A stretch of DNA of 59,013 bases from a virus (IMGVR_UViG_3300030329_002180:1-59013), one strand, 5' to 3'; positions 1 to 6,729 are shown, counted from the first letter of the stretch. The notes: generated from the sequence alone by a model not told the origin. Numbers and translations are program-made.

Positions 1-60
1 AGACTTTTTTGCTTTTAGCTTAGTCTGTATGACTGCTAATTTTTGATTTAATTCTTTCAT
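1..60 (-). CDS. N-terminal fragment, possible ERF-family ssDNA-annealing protein
   Basis: An ATG at 60 reads leftward for 20 codons and runs off the window edge still open. The visible start (MKELNQKLAVIQTKLKA) resembles the opening helix of ERF-type recombination proteins, where a Leu-x-x-I-Q-x-x-L-K-A pattern precedes the conserved core. ERF proteins anneal single-stranded DNA during phage recombination and replication. Only the first helix is present, so the family call is an inference from a short pattern. It would be the next gene after the sigma factor in the leftward early region. Confidence 0.4.
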   Translation of the reverse strand, partial: MKELNQKLAVIQTKLKAKKS

Positions 61-132
61 AATTTGGTATATTTGGTCTATATATATAATTACACGTTTT
101 TATTTAAATTTACAATAGTACACTAATGTAAC

Positions 133-891
133 TTACAGGAAATCAAGTACTTGCGAGTGATCTACGTTCTCTATTAATTTATCTACAGCTTGCTTTTTTA
201 GCTGTGAAACTCTTACATAAGAACTACTACCTTTTATATCTAATTTTTTAGCTATTTCAATAGCTGAATGTTTATCACAATCAAGTCCGTAACTTAATCT
301 TAATACTTCTATTTCTTTATAAGATAAATGTTGTTTTATTAAAGACATTAAGTATATATTTAATATTTCCATATTATATGGTTCTGATTCATCTGGAATT
401 TGATATATAAAGTTTTCATCATCATCAACAGTAGCATCAATACTTAAAAATATAGAGTTAAAAAACATAGCAACCATTTTTTTATCTTTACCAAAATCTT
501 TTCTCATTTCATTATATATATGTTCTGGTATTCTCATATCTCCTCTATTTATATCAATACCTCTACGTATTGCTCCTCTTATTCTTTTAGAAAAGAAAGA
601 TTTTAATGTTTTTTCTTTATCATCAGATTCATATAACTTTTCCCAATCAATACGATCAACAGCTTTTGTTAATCCTGAACTTCCTTCTTGTATTAAATCC
701 ATTATACTCATTACACCTGATGCTTGTTGTGATGTAGCAAATTTTCTAGCTAAATTTTCTACAAGTGGTAAAAATATAGTTATTAATTCAGATCTTGTAT
801 AATCTTTATATTCTTTTTTATTAATACGTTTAATAGATTGCTCTACGTCGTTTTTATATTTAATATAATTCTGTATATTATAATGTTTCAT
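133..891 (-). CDS. phage sigma-70-like RNA polymerase sigma factor
   Basis: The 252-aa protein has a region-2-like segment (about residues 35-115, with LVENLARKFA, MDLIQEGSSGL and a K/R-rich FFSKRIRGAIRR helix). It also has a region-4-like helix-turn-helix near residues 188-240 (LSYKEIEVLRLSYGL, then SAIEIAKKLDI and a recognition-helix-like VRVSQLKKQAVDKL). This is the architecture of a small alternative sigma factor that redirects host RNA polymerase. The ATG lies 5 nt past the GATAATA block of the candidate promoter at 897-932, so its mRNA would be leaderless or nearly so. The next in-frame ATG is deep in region 2, which supports this start. It probably drives the other copies of that motif and its own; that is inference. 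Confidence 0.85.
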   Translation of the reverse strand: MKHYNIQNYIKYKNDVEQSIKRINKKEYKDYTRSELITIFLPLVENLARKFATSQQASGVMSIMDLIQEGSSGLTKAVDRIDWEKLYESDDKEKTLKSFFSKRIRGAIRRGIDINRGDMRIPEHIYNEMRKDFGKDKKMVAMFFNSIFLSIDATVDDDENFIYQIPDESEPYNMEILNIYLMSLIKQHLSYKEIEVLRLSYGLDCDKHSAIEIAKKLDIKGSSSYVRVSQLKKQAVDKLIENVDHSQVLDFL

Positions 892-896
892 TTTAT

Positions 897-932
897 TATT
901 ATCAATTTAAGTTAGTATTTAGTTAGTGGGGC
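897..932 (-). promoter_or_regulatory. candidate early promoter motif, copy A (sigma factor gene)
   Basis: Plus-strand TATTATC (897-903), 24 bp spacer, GGGGC (928-932); read on the minus strand as GCCCC-N24-GATAATA. It sits immediately upstream of the sigma factor start at 891. The spacer shares a GTATTTAGTTAG core with copy B. Promoter function is inferred from recurrence and position. Confidence 0.55.
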
Positions 933-1031
933 TTATTTATCTTTTAATCTTATATGTATATAACTAAAAATACAATAACATAAAAAAACTAAACATGACC
1001 CAAATACAATATAGAATATTATTTTTTCCAT
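933..1031 (-). CDS. 32-aa single-span membrane peptide
   Basis: A short reading frame starts at ATG 1031. It overlaps the stop codon of the upstream HTH gene by one base (TAATG), which suggests re-initiation. The product is one hydrophobic helix (IIFYIVFGSCLVFLCYCIF) followed by a basic, polar tail (HIRLKDK), as expected for a tiny inner-membrane protein with a cytoplasmic tail. No family is recognised. Its stop codon abuts the GGGGC block of the candidate sigma-gene promoter. The coupling and membrane profile make it more likely real than chance, but no homology supports it. Confidence 0.45.
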   Translation of the reverse strand: MEKIIFYIVFGSCLVFLCYCIFSYIHIRLKDK

Positions 1032-1651
1032 TATAGTTGTTGGTTTAATAATTCTTTTTCTCGTTTTAATTCTGCACACATATTTCTATGTATTGTTCTA
1101 GTAGAACAGTCTAGTAATCCAGCTATTCTACCTATAGTAATCTTTTTACTTAATTCATTTAAATCTATCATACATTGATAAATATCATCTGGATGTACTT
1201 TCTTAGATCTACCTATTAATTCTCCTACGATACGTAACTTTTCTTCTTTACTAATTTTAGTAAATGGTTTAAATATAACTTTACGTAATTTATTCTTTGG
1301 TGGTCCATCTAAATCTAGCATACTAACCTCATATACTATTTTACGTAGGAGTTCTGCGTGTATAGCAAAACTCAAGAATCCATTAGGTTTGTAGCATATT
1401 ACTTCTGCTAATTTCATAAAGTCATCTTGATCAAGTTGTGGATTTAAATACCACAATACAAGCAAATGCCATTTAAGTGATTTATATGTAGTTATTTTTG
1501 CTGACGATCTAAATAGTTCATAACATTCATATGTACCATTTAAATAGAACATATATACTTCGTTATCTTGATCTGGTTTATCATTTATTGGAAATCTACG
1601 ATAAACGATACGATGATCATTTAGGTATTTGAGGTTTCTTGGGTGTGACAT
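1031..1651 (-). CDS. helix-turn-helix protein of unknown role
   Basis: The 206-aa protein has a C-terminal helix-turn-helix at about residues 170-200 (KITIGRIAGLLDCSTRTIHRN), typical of site-specific DNA-binding proteins. A basic stretch (KNKLRKVIFKPFTKISKEEKLRIV) precedes it. The N-terminal 120 residues, rich in aromatic residues (WHLLVLWYLNPQL), match nothing I recognise. It lies between the sigma factor and the DNA-repair gene in the leftward early region, so an early transcriptional regulator or replication-initiation helper are both possible. The HTH is seen in the sequence; the role is inference. Confidence 0.65.
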   Translation of the reverse strand: MSHPRNLKYLNDHRIVYRRFPINDKPDQDNEVYMFYLNGTYECYELFRSSAKITTYKSLKWHLLVLWYLNPQLDQDDFMKLAEVICYKPNGFLSFAIHAELLRKIVYEVSMLDLDGPPKNKLRKVIFKPFTKISKEEKLRIVGELIGRSKKVHPDDIYQCMIDLNELSKKITIGRIAGLLDCSTRTIHRNMCAELKREKELLNQQL

Positions 1652-1658
1652 AAGCCTA

Positions 1659-1793
1659 TTACTTATTTATATTAGGGGCTGTTGTCACAGTCCCCTTTGG
1701 TTTTAATGTTGCAATAATTATCCTTGTTTCGTTATCATTAGGATATTTAATTTTATTCCAATCATTTATTCTTTTTATTAATTGTTCTGTCAT
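1659..1793 (-). CDS. 44-aa small protein overlapping the denV 3' end
   Basis: ATG at 1793 lies inside the last codons of the DenV-like gene, in a different frame. It reads 44 codons (MTEQLIKRINDWNKIKYP...) to a TAA at 1659-1661. The composition is polar and basic, with a Trp-containing N-terminal helix. The 32-bp overlap with the upstream stop and 7-bp gap to the next gene fit the tight packing of the operon. No family is recognised. Confidence 0.4.
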   Translation of the reverse strand: MTEQLIKRINDWNKIKYPNDNETRIIIATLKPKGTVTTAPNINK

Positions 1794-2133
1794 GTATTCT
1801 TTGCTTTATTATTTTTATATCGTTATCTTGAACTTTATAATCATTCATTAATTCTTGTGGTATATTATCCCACGCACCTATATAATTCTGCACATTAAAC
1901 CCTCGTTTAATACATTCGTTATACAGGCTAATATATCTATTCTTAAGATATAATAGCTTATTATAAAAGAACTTAACATGACCAGTACCTAATTTAAACT
2001 TATCAGGTATACCATTCATATTATATTTACCTTTAGCAATACAATTTGGTATACGTTTTATTTCTCTATGTTCAGCTATTAAATGTTGATTGTTTAGTTC
2101 AATTGGTGGTATTCCCACATTTATTCTTGTCAT
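1762..2133 (-). CDS. denV: pyrimidine-dimer DNA glycosylase / AP lyase (T4 DenV-like)
   Basis: The 123-aa protein matches T4 endonuclease V in order and motif. It begins MTRIN, so after Met removal Thr2 provides the alpha-amino nucleophile. The H-L-x-A-E-H-R-E block carries Arg23 and Glu24, equivalent to the catalytic Arg22/Glu23 of T4. The G-T-G-H-V-K-F-F-Y-x-K-L block (T4: GAGHVTFFYDKL) and ECIKRGFN block follow. The enzyme excises cyclobutane pyrimidine dimers and nicks the abasic site. It is about 15 residues shorter than T4 DenV and lacks the aromatic-rich C-terminus (WYKYYGKAIYA) that contacts the dimer, ending instead in KKNK. A UV-repair gene fits a phage of the sunlit ocean. Confidence 0.9.
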   Translation of the reverse strand: MTRINVGIPPIELNNQHLIAEHREIKRIPNCIAKGKYNMNGIPDKFKLGTGHVKFFYNKLLYLKNRYISLYNECIKRGFNVQNYIGAWDNIPQELMNDYKVQDNDIKIIKQRIHDRTINKKNK

Positions 2134-2134
2134 A

Positions 2135-2251
2135 TTAAAACTTTTTAGATCTTACTGGTCTTCTAGTTTTTAAACTATTATTATTATTATGCATTTCTAC
2201 ATAAATCTTTTGTAATAATTCTACTATTACTTCAAATTGTTTTTCTGTCAT
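2135..2251 (-). CDS. 38-aa small protein upstream of denV
   Basis: ATG at 2251 overlaps the TGA of the preceding 35-aa frame (ATGA), and its stop is 1 bp before the denV start. The product (MTEKQFEVIVELLQKIYVE...) is an amphipathic helix followed by an Asn run and a basic tail (KTRRPVRSKKF). No family is recognised. The stop-start arrangement on both sides is the main support. Confidence 0.45.
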   Translation of the reverse strand: MTEKQFEVIVELLQKIYVEMHNNNNSLKTRRPVRSKKF

Positions 2252-2355
2252 AATTCCTGTTCTTTTGCTAATTTAGTTAATAACTTAACAAGCTTTTGTA
2301 CCGCTTTAGTTAAGTCGCTAATGTCCTTATACATTTGTTGTTCATTTCTATTCAT
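2248..2355 (-). CDS. 35-aa predicted coiled-coil peptide
   Basis: The frame starts at ATG 2355, overlaps the upstream membrane-protein gene by 8 bp and ends in ATGA shared with the next gene. The product has clear heptad spacing (ISDLTKAVQKLVKLLTKLAKEQEL), typical of a short coiled coil. Function unknown. It is one of three consecutive tiny frames linked by overlaps. Confidence 0.45.
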   Translation of the reverse strand: MNRNEQQMYKDISDLTKAVQKLVKLLTKLAKEQEL

Positions 2356-2557
2356 AATCTAATACTTTTCCAAATACTATTAATTCAATGTCACATTTTG
2401 TGTAACAATCTTTTTCAGTATAGTTTAATGCTCGATGTTGTATAGCATAATGTGGACTAGGATCTTCCATCGCCACATCATAATAGGCTATTGTCATACC
2501 TAACATGAAAGTAAATAACATTAAAGCTATTATTGATAATTTAGTTGTACTATTCAT
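2348..2557 (-). CDS. 69-aa membrane or exported protein, unknown
   Basis: An N-terminal hydrophobic segment (residues 7-25, LSIIALMLFTFMLGMTIAY) is followed by a 45-residue polar part with two cysteines (DCYTKCD). This could be a signal anchor with an exported domain stabilised by a disulfide. No family is recognised. It lies 2 bp after the next upstream gene and overlaps the following small frame by 8 bp, so it belongs to the early operon. Confidence 0.55.
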   Translation of the reverse strand: MNSTTKLSIIALMLFTFMLGMTIAYYDVAMEDPSPHYAIQHRALNYTEKDCYTKCDIELIVFGKVLDYE

Positions 2558-2559
2558 AA

Positions 2560-2847
2560 TTACATATTGTCTAATTCTTCTTGTATTTTATCTATTTTCT
2601 TTTTTATTTCCGCACATTTTTCATATTCTTCTTTTTCTTCAAACATATTCATTTGAGTCATTAGTTTAGCTAATTCACCTACTAATTCAGTTTCTCTATC
2701 AATAGGTTCTTTTTTCTTAAACTTTTGCTTTTGTATATTGTTGAATATATCAGAGGTACTTGTCTCATACCACATAGATAAGTTATTTATATTCATTAAT
2801 TTACCAACTATCATATTGGCTAACTTGTTTAATTCTTCGTCTGTCAT
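2560..2847 (-). CDS. small protein with UVR-like helical hairpin
   Basis: The 95-aa protein ends in a charged helical hairpin at about residues 55-93 (L-x-x-L-M-x-Q-M-N-x-F-E-E-K-E-E-Y-E-K-C-A-E-I-K-K). This resembles the UvrB/UvrC interaction motif, in which Glu-rich helices pair around a conserved A-x-x-R/K. The N-terminal part (MTDEELNKLANMIVGKLM) is another amphipathic helix. Such a domain usually mediates protein-protein contact. A link to the nearby DenV repair enzyme is possible but unproven, and a generic coiled coil is the alternative. Confidence 0.55.
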   Translation of the reverse strand: MTDEELNKLANMIVGKLMNINNLSMWYETSTSDIFNNIQKQKFKKKEPIDRETELVGELAKLMTQMNMFEEKEEYEKCAEIKKKIDKIQEELDNM

Positions 2848-2852
2848 AATAT

Positions 2853-3461
2853 TTAATGTTTTAGTAATCCAACTTTGTTATTATTTTTATTAAACCACTT
2901 AGTAGCATACAAATCTATTTTTGAAGCGTCTAAATATCCAGCTTTTACTAACTCTTTGTGAGTAAAAAATATTTTAGTATGTCTATCTATTTGTCTATCT
3001 ACAAGATCAAATTGTTTACCACTATCAGAATATATAATATCATAATTTTCTGGTAAACTTATACTTTTTAACATTTGAATACAATTAGTATAACTATAAA
3101 ATCTTATATTAGGGTTTCTTTTAGCTATAGTCACCCATTTATACAAATATTTCTTAGAATAATAATCTCCAGAGTCATGAACTCTAACATAATCTGGTTT
3201 TTTCTTATCTAATTCAACTTGCATTATATCTACAAAATTTTTCTTTTTTGTTTCTAAATATCTTTGTTCGAAAGCTGGTTTTACATTGCTCCAAGTATAT
3301 GCTCCTTTCTTAGCATAACAAAAATCAACGCATTTATCAGCGAAAGGGCAAGTTAGTTTACCTGAAGCAGTTTTATAAGCTGGTATACCAAAGTTAAACA
3401 CTCTTAAATTTAGTTTTTTAGATGTCCTTTTTAGTTTTCTATTTTGTGTTAGTAGATTCAT
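2853..3461 (-). CDS. Gp88-family phage protein (Cys-rich)
   Basis: The 202-aa protein has the hallmarks of the Gp88 (mycobacteriophage gene product 88) family. A cysteine cluster C-x5-C-x3-C-Y-A-K-K-G lies at residues 38-53 (Cys38, Cys44, Cys48). An invariant-looking V-R-V-H-D-S-G-D-Y block is at 92-100, followed by FYSYTNC near 121-127. The three cysteines resemble a metal or iron-sulfur site, but the biochemical role of the family is not established. The gene overlaps the upstream one by 23 bp. Phages carry it in early regions, often with DNA-metabolism genes. Confidence 0.7.
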   Translation of the reverse strand: MNLLTQNRKLKRTSKKLNLRVFNFGIPAYKTASGKLTCPFADKCVDFCYAKKGAYTWSNVKPAFEQRYLETKKKNFVDIMQVELDKKKPDYVRVHDSGDYYSKKYLYKWVTIAKRNPNIRFYSYTNCIQMLKSISLPENYDIIYSDSGKQFDLVDRQIDRHTKIFFTHKELVKAGYLDASKIDLYATKWFNKNNNKVGLLKH

Positions 3462-3825
3462 ATTTCTCTATTAATTGTTTTGGTGATCCTACAAATATAC
3501 AAGCGTCTTCATATTGTACTGGTTGACCACAAGTTTCACATTCATCTGGATAACTATCTACTTCAAATATACTTATATATGTTTCTTTACCTGGGGCTTG
3601 CCAAATGTAATATATATATTCTAAATCACCACGTTTTGTGTCTAATAATTCTATTTCCCATCCTGATATTTTTCCACAGGAGAACGATTCAGCTATATCT
3701 ATACCTAATCCTTCTGGATAACCGTCGCTGTGACAATAAAATTGCGCGTGTATAGCATTTGGATGCTCGTTAAATGATTGACCTGCTTCACGCGTAGCAA
3801 ATCGTATTTGTGCTCTTGTACTCAT
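3439..3825 (-). CDS. conserved phage protein (STRAQI / DGYPEG type), unknown function
   Basis: This 128-aa protein begins MSTRAQIRFA and has a C-H-S-D-G-Y-P-E-G block at residues 31-39. This pair of motifs recurs in small phage proteins of unknown function (HxDGYPE type). Cys96, Cys99 (CETC) and Cys109 could form part of a metal site. The 3' end overlaps the Gp88-like gene by 23 bp. No enzymatic role can be assigned. Confidence 0.6.
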   Translation of the reverse strand: MSTRAQIRFATREAGQSFNEHPNAIHAQFYCHSDGYPEGLGIDIAESFSCGKISGWEIELLDTKRGDLEYIYYIWQAPGKETYISIFEVDSYPDECETCGQPVQYEDACIFVGSPKQLIEKYESTNTK

Positions 3826-3828
3826 AAT

Positions 3829-4083
3829 TTAATCTAATAATACCATATATGCTTCTGCGTTGTTTTTTCTAAACCAATCTAAACCTTTTCTAAGATCAGT
3901 TATCATACTACCGTGATGCATTCCCATTTCAGCCATTGTACTAGCACCTATTACAAAATCATACATAGATAATTCTACGTTATTTAATTTATATTCTTCT
4001 CCAGAAAATCTGTTCTGTACAGTGGCTCCGTCTTTATATACTTCACCATTAAACCATTTAGGTAATTCTTGTTTATTCTTCAT
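3829..4083 (-). CDS. 84-aa conserved hypothetical phage protein
   Basis: The protein starts with LPKWFNGEVYKDGATVQNRFSG. It continues with an E-L-S-M-Y-D-F-V-I-G segment and a C-terminal L-D-W-F-R-K-N-N-A-E-A-Y block. I recall this arrangement (LPKWFNG...LSMYD...WFRKxNxEAY) from marine phage genomes, where its function is unknown. The start lies 3 bp after the upstream stop region and the gene overlaps its upstream neighbour by 11 bp. Confidence 0.6.
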   Translation of the reverse strand: MKNKQELPKWFNGEVYKDGATVQNRFSGEEYKLNNVELSMYDFVIGASTMAEMGMHHGSMITDLRKGLDWFRKNNAEAYMVLLD

Positions 4084-4327
4084 ATTCTAAATATTTTTCA
4101 TTAATTGTTTCTATAATATATCTACCATTAGCAGTATGAAACCCATAGCTATGAGTTTGTAATGCATCAATTGGTCTATTTTCTAATAACAACCACATTA
4201 ACTCATATTCATCATGTACTAATTGTTGAGACATTTCTTCTATAGCAGACGCTAAAGCATCTACATCGTGAACAGGTTCACAACCTAATTCATTTTCTAT
4301 ATATTCTCTTACTTGTTCTCCCGTCAT
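4073..4327 (-). CDS. 84-aa hypothetical protein
   Basis: A polar, helix-rich acidic protein (MTGEQVREYIENELGCEPVHDVDALASAIEEM...) with an aromatic C-terminus (HTANGRYIIETINEKYLEYEE). No family is recognised. It overlaps the genes on both sides (4 bp upstream, 11 bp downstream), which supports co-translation within the leftward operon. Confidence 0.55.
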   Translation of the reverse strand: MTGEQVREYIENELGCEPVHDVDALASAIEEMSQQLVHDEYELMWLLLENRPIDALQTHSYGFHTANGRYIIETINEKYLEYEE

Positions 4328-4566
4328 ACTTGGTATTCTTTTTGTAACAAGTAGTCTCCATAATAAAAATCTGTTCTACCATTTGGCCTTAATTCTTTTG
4401 GCAAAAATAGTATTAATTGATCTACTTGATCTATAGTTAAGTCTCTATAATTATCAATATCAGCTAATGAATATATAATTGCTTTATAACTAGCACTATA
4501 TTTTATTTCAGCATTTCTTTTTAATGCTTTTAAAACTTCTGGTTTTATTTTACTTATTAATCTCAT
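4324..4566 (-). CDS. 80-aa hypothetical protein
   Basis: A small protein with a basic N-terminus (MRLISKIKPEVLKALKRNAEIKYSAS), then a leucine-rich acidic middle (DLTIDQVDQLILFLP). No domain is recognised. It overlaps the downstream gene by 4 bp (ATGA type) and lies 1 bp from the upstream gene, so it is an ordinary member of the early operon. Confidence 0.55.
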   Translation of the reverse strand: MRLISKIKPEVLKALKRNAEIKYSASYKAIIYSLADIDNYRDLTIDQVDQLILFLPKELRPNGRTDFYYGDYLLQKEYQV

Positions 4567-4567
4567 A

Positions 4568-4981
4568 TTATACTATTTTTTCTGCTACAGTTTGTATATT
4601 AGAATTGATTTGATCTGCCGTTGGTTCATCTTCAGGACAATCAGCTTCTTTAAATAGTTTATATACAGCATTACATATTTTTTCCTGTAAATCATATGGG
4701 TCAAAACCTATATTACTTAAGCTAACTCTACCATCATAATCCAACTCATACTCAAGATCTTGATAGTTATCAACATCAGTAAAATCAAAGTCACTTAATA
4801 CTGACTCAATAGCTTCAGTAATTTGATCAAATACTACTGGCTCTAACTCTGGTTTATTATAGTCTACTAATTGTTTTTTAGTAACTGTTAATTGACTTTC
4901 ATAAGTACTAGCAAAGTCTTTATGCTCTTTGATCGCTTTTTCTAGACCTTCGATCTTGGTCATTAAATCCATTTTATTCAT
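4568..4981 (-). CDS. 137-aa acidic protein, first gene after promoter copy B
   Basis: An N-terminal coiled coil (residues 3-38, MDLMTKIEGLEKAIKEHKDFASTYESQ) is followed by a strongly acidic part (SDFDFTDVDNYQDLEYELDYDG) and a helical C-terminus. No family is recognised. The acidity could suggest a DNA mimic or a protein-binding inhibitor, but nothing beyond composition supports this. The start lies 20 bp downstream of the GATAATA block of promoter copy B, making this the promoter-proximal gene of the run extending to about 930. Confidence 0.55.
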   Translation of the reverse strand: MNKMDLMTKIEGLEKAIKEHKDFASTYESQLTVTKKQLVDYNKPELEPVVFDQITEAIESVLSDFDFTDVDNYQDLEYELDYDGRVSLSNIGFDPYDLQEKICNAVYKLFKEADCPEDEPTADQINSNIQTVAEKIV

Positions 4982-5001
4982 TTTATTATATTTTATATTT
5001 A

Positions 5002-5035
5002 TATTATCCCAACTAATTTGTATTTAGTTAGGGGG
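5002..5035 (-). promoter_or_regulatory. candidate early promoter motif, copy B
   Basis: TATTATC (5002-5008), 23 bp spacer, GGGG (5032-5035) on the plus strand, read leftward toward the start codon at 4981. The spacer core GTATTTAGTTAG is identical to copy A. It lies just before the structured RNA region, so it would separate that RNA from the downstream coding operon. Confidence 0.55.
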
Positions 5036-5040
5036 TTAAT

Positions 5041-5455
5041 TGTAACTAGTGAGGAATCGAACCTCATACTCGTCAGTAGTCACGCGCTCGTGAAAACGTT
5101 TACGCTCCAAACCTAGTTTCCTGCTCCCAACAGCACAAATATGCTCGTATGTTTTTCGATCGAGTTACGATATCACACTCATACCCATATTTGCTATCGC
5201 TTAAGGAGCTAGTGTCATGCGAGTAAGATTGTTGTTTACTGGTCAATATCTAGCCTCTGTTATCAACATACACACCTCGCGCACACTATATATTACGAGG
5301 TCGGGCAGGTGTGGTTCTAGTATGGAGGGCTAAGAACCTCATACATACTTTTTGCTTTATCCTGCCGTTTGTACACAAAGTTTTATTCTATAGGAGATTT
5401 CGTAAAACGTCTATCCCAAACCTCTTTGTGTATCATTACCACCCTCACCTCGCAG
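5041..5455 (-). ncRNA. candidate structured non-coding RNA ending in a tRNA-like T-arm
   Basis: No convincing coding frame crosses this stretch, and it is visibly richer in G/C than the flanks. At its minus-strand 3' end lies a perfect T-arm (TGAGG-TTCGATT-CCTCA, 5053-5069) next to a CTAGTTAC strand that can pair with GAAACTAG at 5113-5120 except for one A-A mismatch. Several inverted repeats follow: CAAATATG/CATATTTG (about 5136 and 5186), CACACCT/AGGTGTG (5271-5277 with 5307-5313), GGTTCT/AGAACC (about 5313-5338) and TACACAAAG/CTTTGTGTA (5372-5380 with 5424-5432). I could not fit a canonical anticodon arm, a tmRNA tag frame or an intact group I intron core. Strand follows the T-arm; boundaries are approximate. 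Confidence 0.5.
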
Positions 5456-5534
5456 TAAATAAATAATAACTAATTACTTATAATGTGTATAGCACTATTC
5501 GTTCTCATACCATACAGCATATACTTTTACTCCA

Positions 5535-5684
5535 TTATGAGTTGTACATGCGTGTACTTTTTTCTTTATCTTTTGTTCCGTTAACTGGCTTTTGTCCCAG
5601 TATTTTGGATTCTTGCTGTTTAGCTTTCTCTTTTTGCTCATATAATTCTATATTTTTAAATAGTTTATCGTTCTGTTTTCCCAT
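5535..5684 (-). CDS. 49-aa charged small protein
   Basis: ATG at 5684 overlaps the end of the upstream 63-aa gene by 20 bp and reads 49 codons to TAA at 5535-5537. The product is almost entirely charged helix (LFKNIELYEQKEKAKQQESK) with a Lys-rich C-terminus. No family is recognised. It would be the last gene of its run before the structured RNA region. Confidence 0.45.
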   Translation of the reverse strand: MGKQNDKLFKNIELYEQKEKAKQQESKILGQKPVNGTKDKEKSTRMYNS

Positions 5685-5856
5685 TATCTTTTATTATTAT
5701 ATCTACATTATTATCTTCGAAGCATAATCCTACTACTTCGCCTTCTTCTTTTTCTACTAATTTCATAAATTTAACTAAGTCAAATGCTCTGAAGTATATA
5801 CCACCACGAGCATTACCACCTTTAAATTCATCTAACCAAAATATTTTCTTATCCAT
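5665..5856 (-). CDS. 63-aa hypothetical protein
   Basis: A small mixed alpha/beta-type protein (MDKKIFWLDEFKGGNARGG..., then a C-terminal GLCFEDNNVDIIIKDNG segment). The GGNARGGIYFRAF part suggests a compact fold with a Gly-rich turn. No homologue is recognised. It lies 1 bp after the upstream gene and overlaps the next by 20 bp. Confidence 0.5.
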   Translation of the reverse strand: MDKKIFWLDEFKGGNARGGIYFRAFDLVKFMKLVEKEEGEVVGLCFEDNNVDIIIKDNGKTER

Positions 5857-5857
5857 A

Positions 5858-6484
5858 TTATATTATTTTATATCTTTCACCATTTACTATTACTGATAGA
5901 TTTTGTAATTGATTATTATCTTCCAACTCTTCAAGTTGAGCTTTATATCTATCTTTTACTTCTTGAACTCTTTCATTCTCATACTGTTTTTGCTCATGTA
6001 ACATATCATGACCATTCTTACAAGCGTTATCATACATCCATTCAGGTACAAATTTACCATCAGATACTTGATTAGCTTGCTTAATAAAGTAATTCTTAAT
6101 ACAATACTTCATCATATATTCTAATCTATCTATTTCTTTTGGTATCAACTTGCAAGTTTTAGTCTCACGCGTATAGTATTCGCCAGTTTCCTTTTGAATA
6201 TAATCACCATCATCACTCCAATAAGTTTTGTACTTAGGCCATTTTTCCGTTGTAATCTCTCTTTTATTTAGTTGATAAGGTGTATAGCAACCATTTTGTC
6301 GCCTTATATAACCCGCTTTAAAACTAGCTATTTCAATATAAGTTGCGTTCTTTTGGTTTCCTGGCCAGTTATTTTTTATTGGTAATCGCCATTGTACTGT
6401 ACCATTTTTACGTTGTCTATTTGTGGTAACGTCTTGAATACCAAGCAGTTCCATCTGTTCTATTATTTTTGATTCTCTCAACAT
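5858..6484 (-). CDS. 208-aa hypothetical protein, possible nucleic-acid-associated
   Basis: The N-terminal half is basic and aromatic (RQRKNGTVQWRLPIKNNWPG, then ASFKAGYIRRQNG and YTPYQLNKREITTEKWPKYKTYW). The C-terminal third is a long charged helix (HEQKQYENERVQEVKDRYKAQ) ending in a beta-like VIVNGERYKII tail. The basic-aromatic part could bind nucleic acid. I do not recognise a family. It is the largest unknown gene of the early region. Confidence 0.6.
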   Translation of the reverse strand: MLRESKIIEQMELLGIQDVTTNRQRKNGTVQWRLPIKNNWPGNQKNATYIEIASFKAGYIRRQNGCYTPYQLNKREITTEKWPKYKTYWSDDGDYIQKETGEYYTRETKTCKLIPKEIDRLEYMMKYCIKNYFIKQANQVSDGKFVPEWMYDNACKNGHDMLHEQKQYENERVQEVKDRYKAQLEELEDNNQLQNLSVIVNGERYKII

Positions 6485-6485
6485 A

Positions 6486-6701
6486 TTATTCTATTATATA
6501 AGTTAAACCCTTGTAGTTAAACCACTCATCTATTACAGATAGTCTAGCTACTACATCTCCATCTTCATTAGTTATTTCTTCTACCATTCCAAATTGATTT
6601 GGTAAGTCACAAATAGTGTAAGGTTTATAAATTACACCATTTAGTTTGATTTTCTGCAACCCAGTGGTTACATCTGCTTTTAAAAATTTAATTCCATTCA
6701 T
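6486..6701 (-). CDS. 71-aa hypothetical protein
   Basis: A compact, beta-rich sequence (FLKADVTTGLQKIKLNGVIY, then MVEEITNEDGDVVARLSVIDEWF and a C-terminal YKGLTYIIE). The repeated strand-turn pattern suggests a small barrel or SH3-like fold, but this is only a guess. It is 1 bp from its downstream neighbour in the early operon. Confidence 0.5.
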   Translation of the reverse strand: MNGIKFLKADVTTGLQKIKLNGVIYKPYTICDLPNQFGMVEEITNEDGDVVARLSVIDEWFNYKGLTYIIE

Positions 6702-6729
6702 AATTAGTTATTTTTATTTGTTTATACTA

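Noticed and set aside
5210-5300. Group I intron core in the structured region
   Set aside because: A GATATTGACC string resembles the conserved S segment only partly, and no P/Q/R partners or split tRNA halves were found.
5041-5455. tmRNA reading of the structured region
   Set aside because: The T-arm fits, but I found no GATTCGAC-like 5' half, no matching full acceptor strand at the far end and no tag frame ending in a Tyr-Ala-Leu-Ala-Ala-like sequence.
5485-5727. Plus-strand 80-codon frame
   Set aside because: It runs opposite to the early operon and overlaps the structured RNA flank and two minus-strand genes; the Cys/Ser/Phe/Leu-rich composition is that of antisense of Lys/Glu-rich coding DNA.
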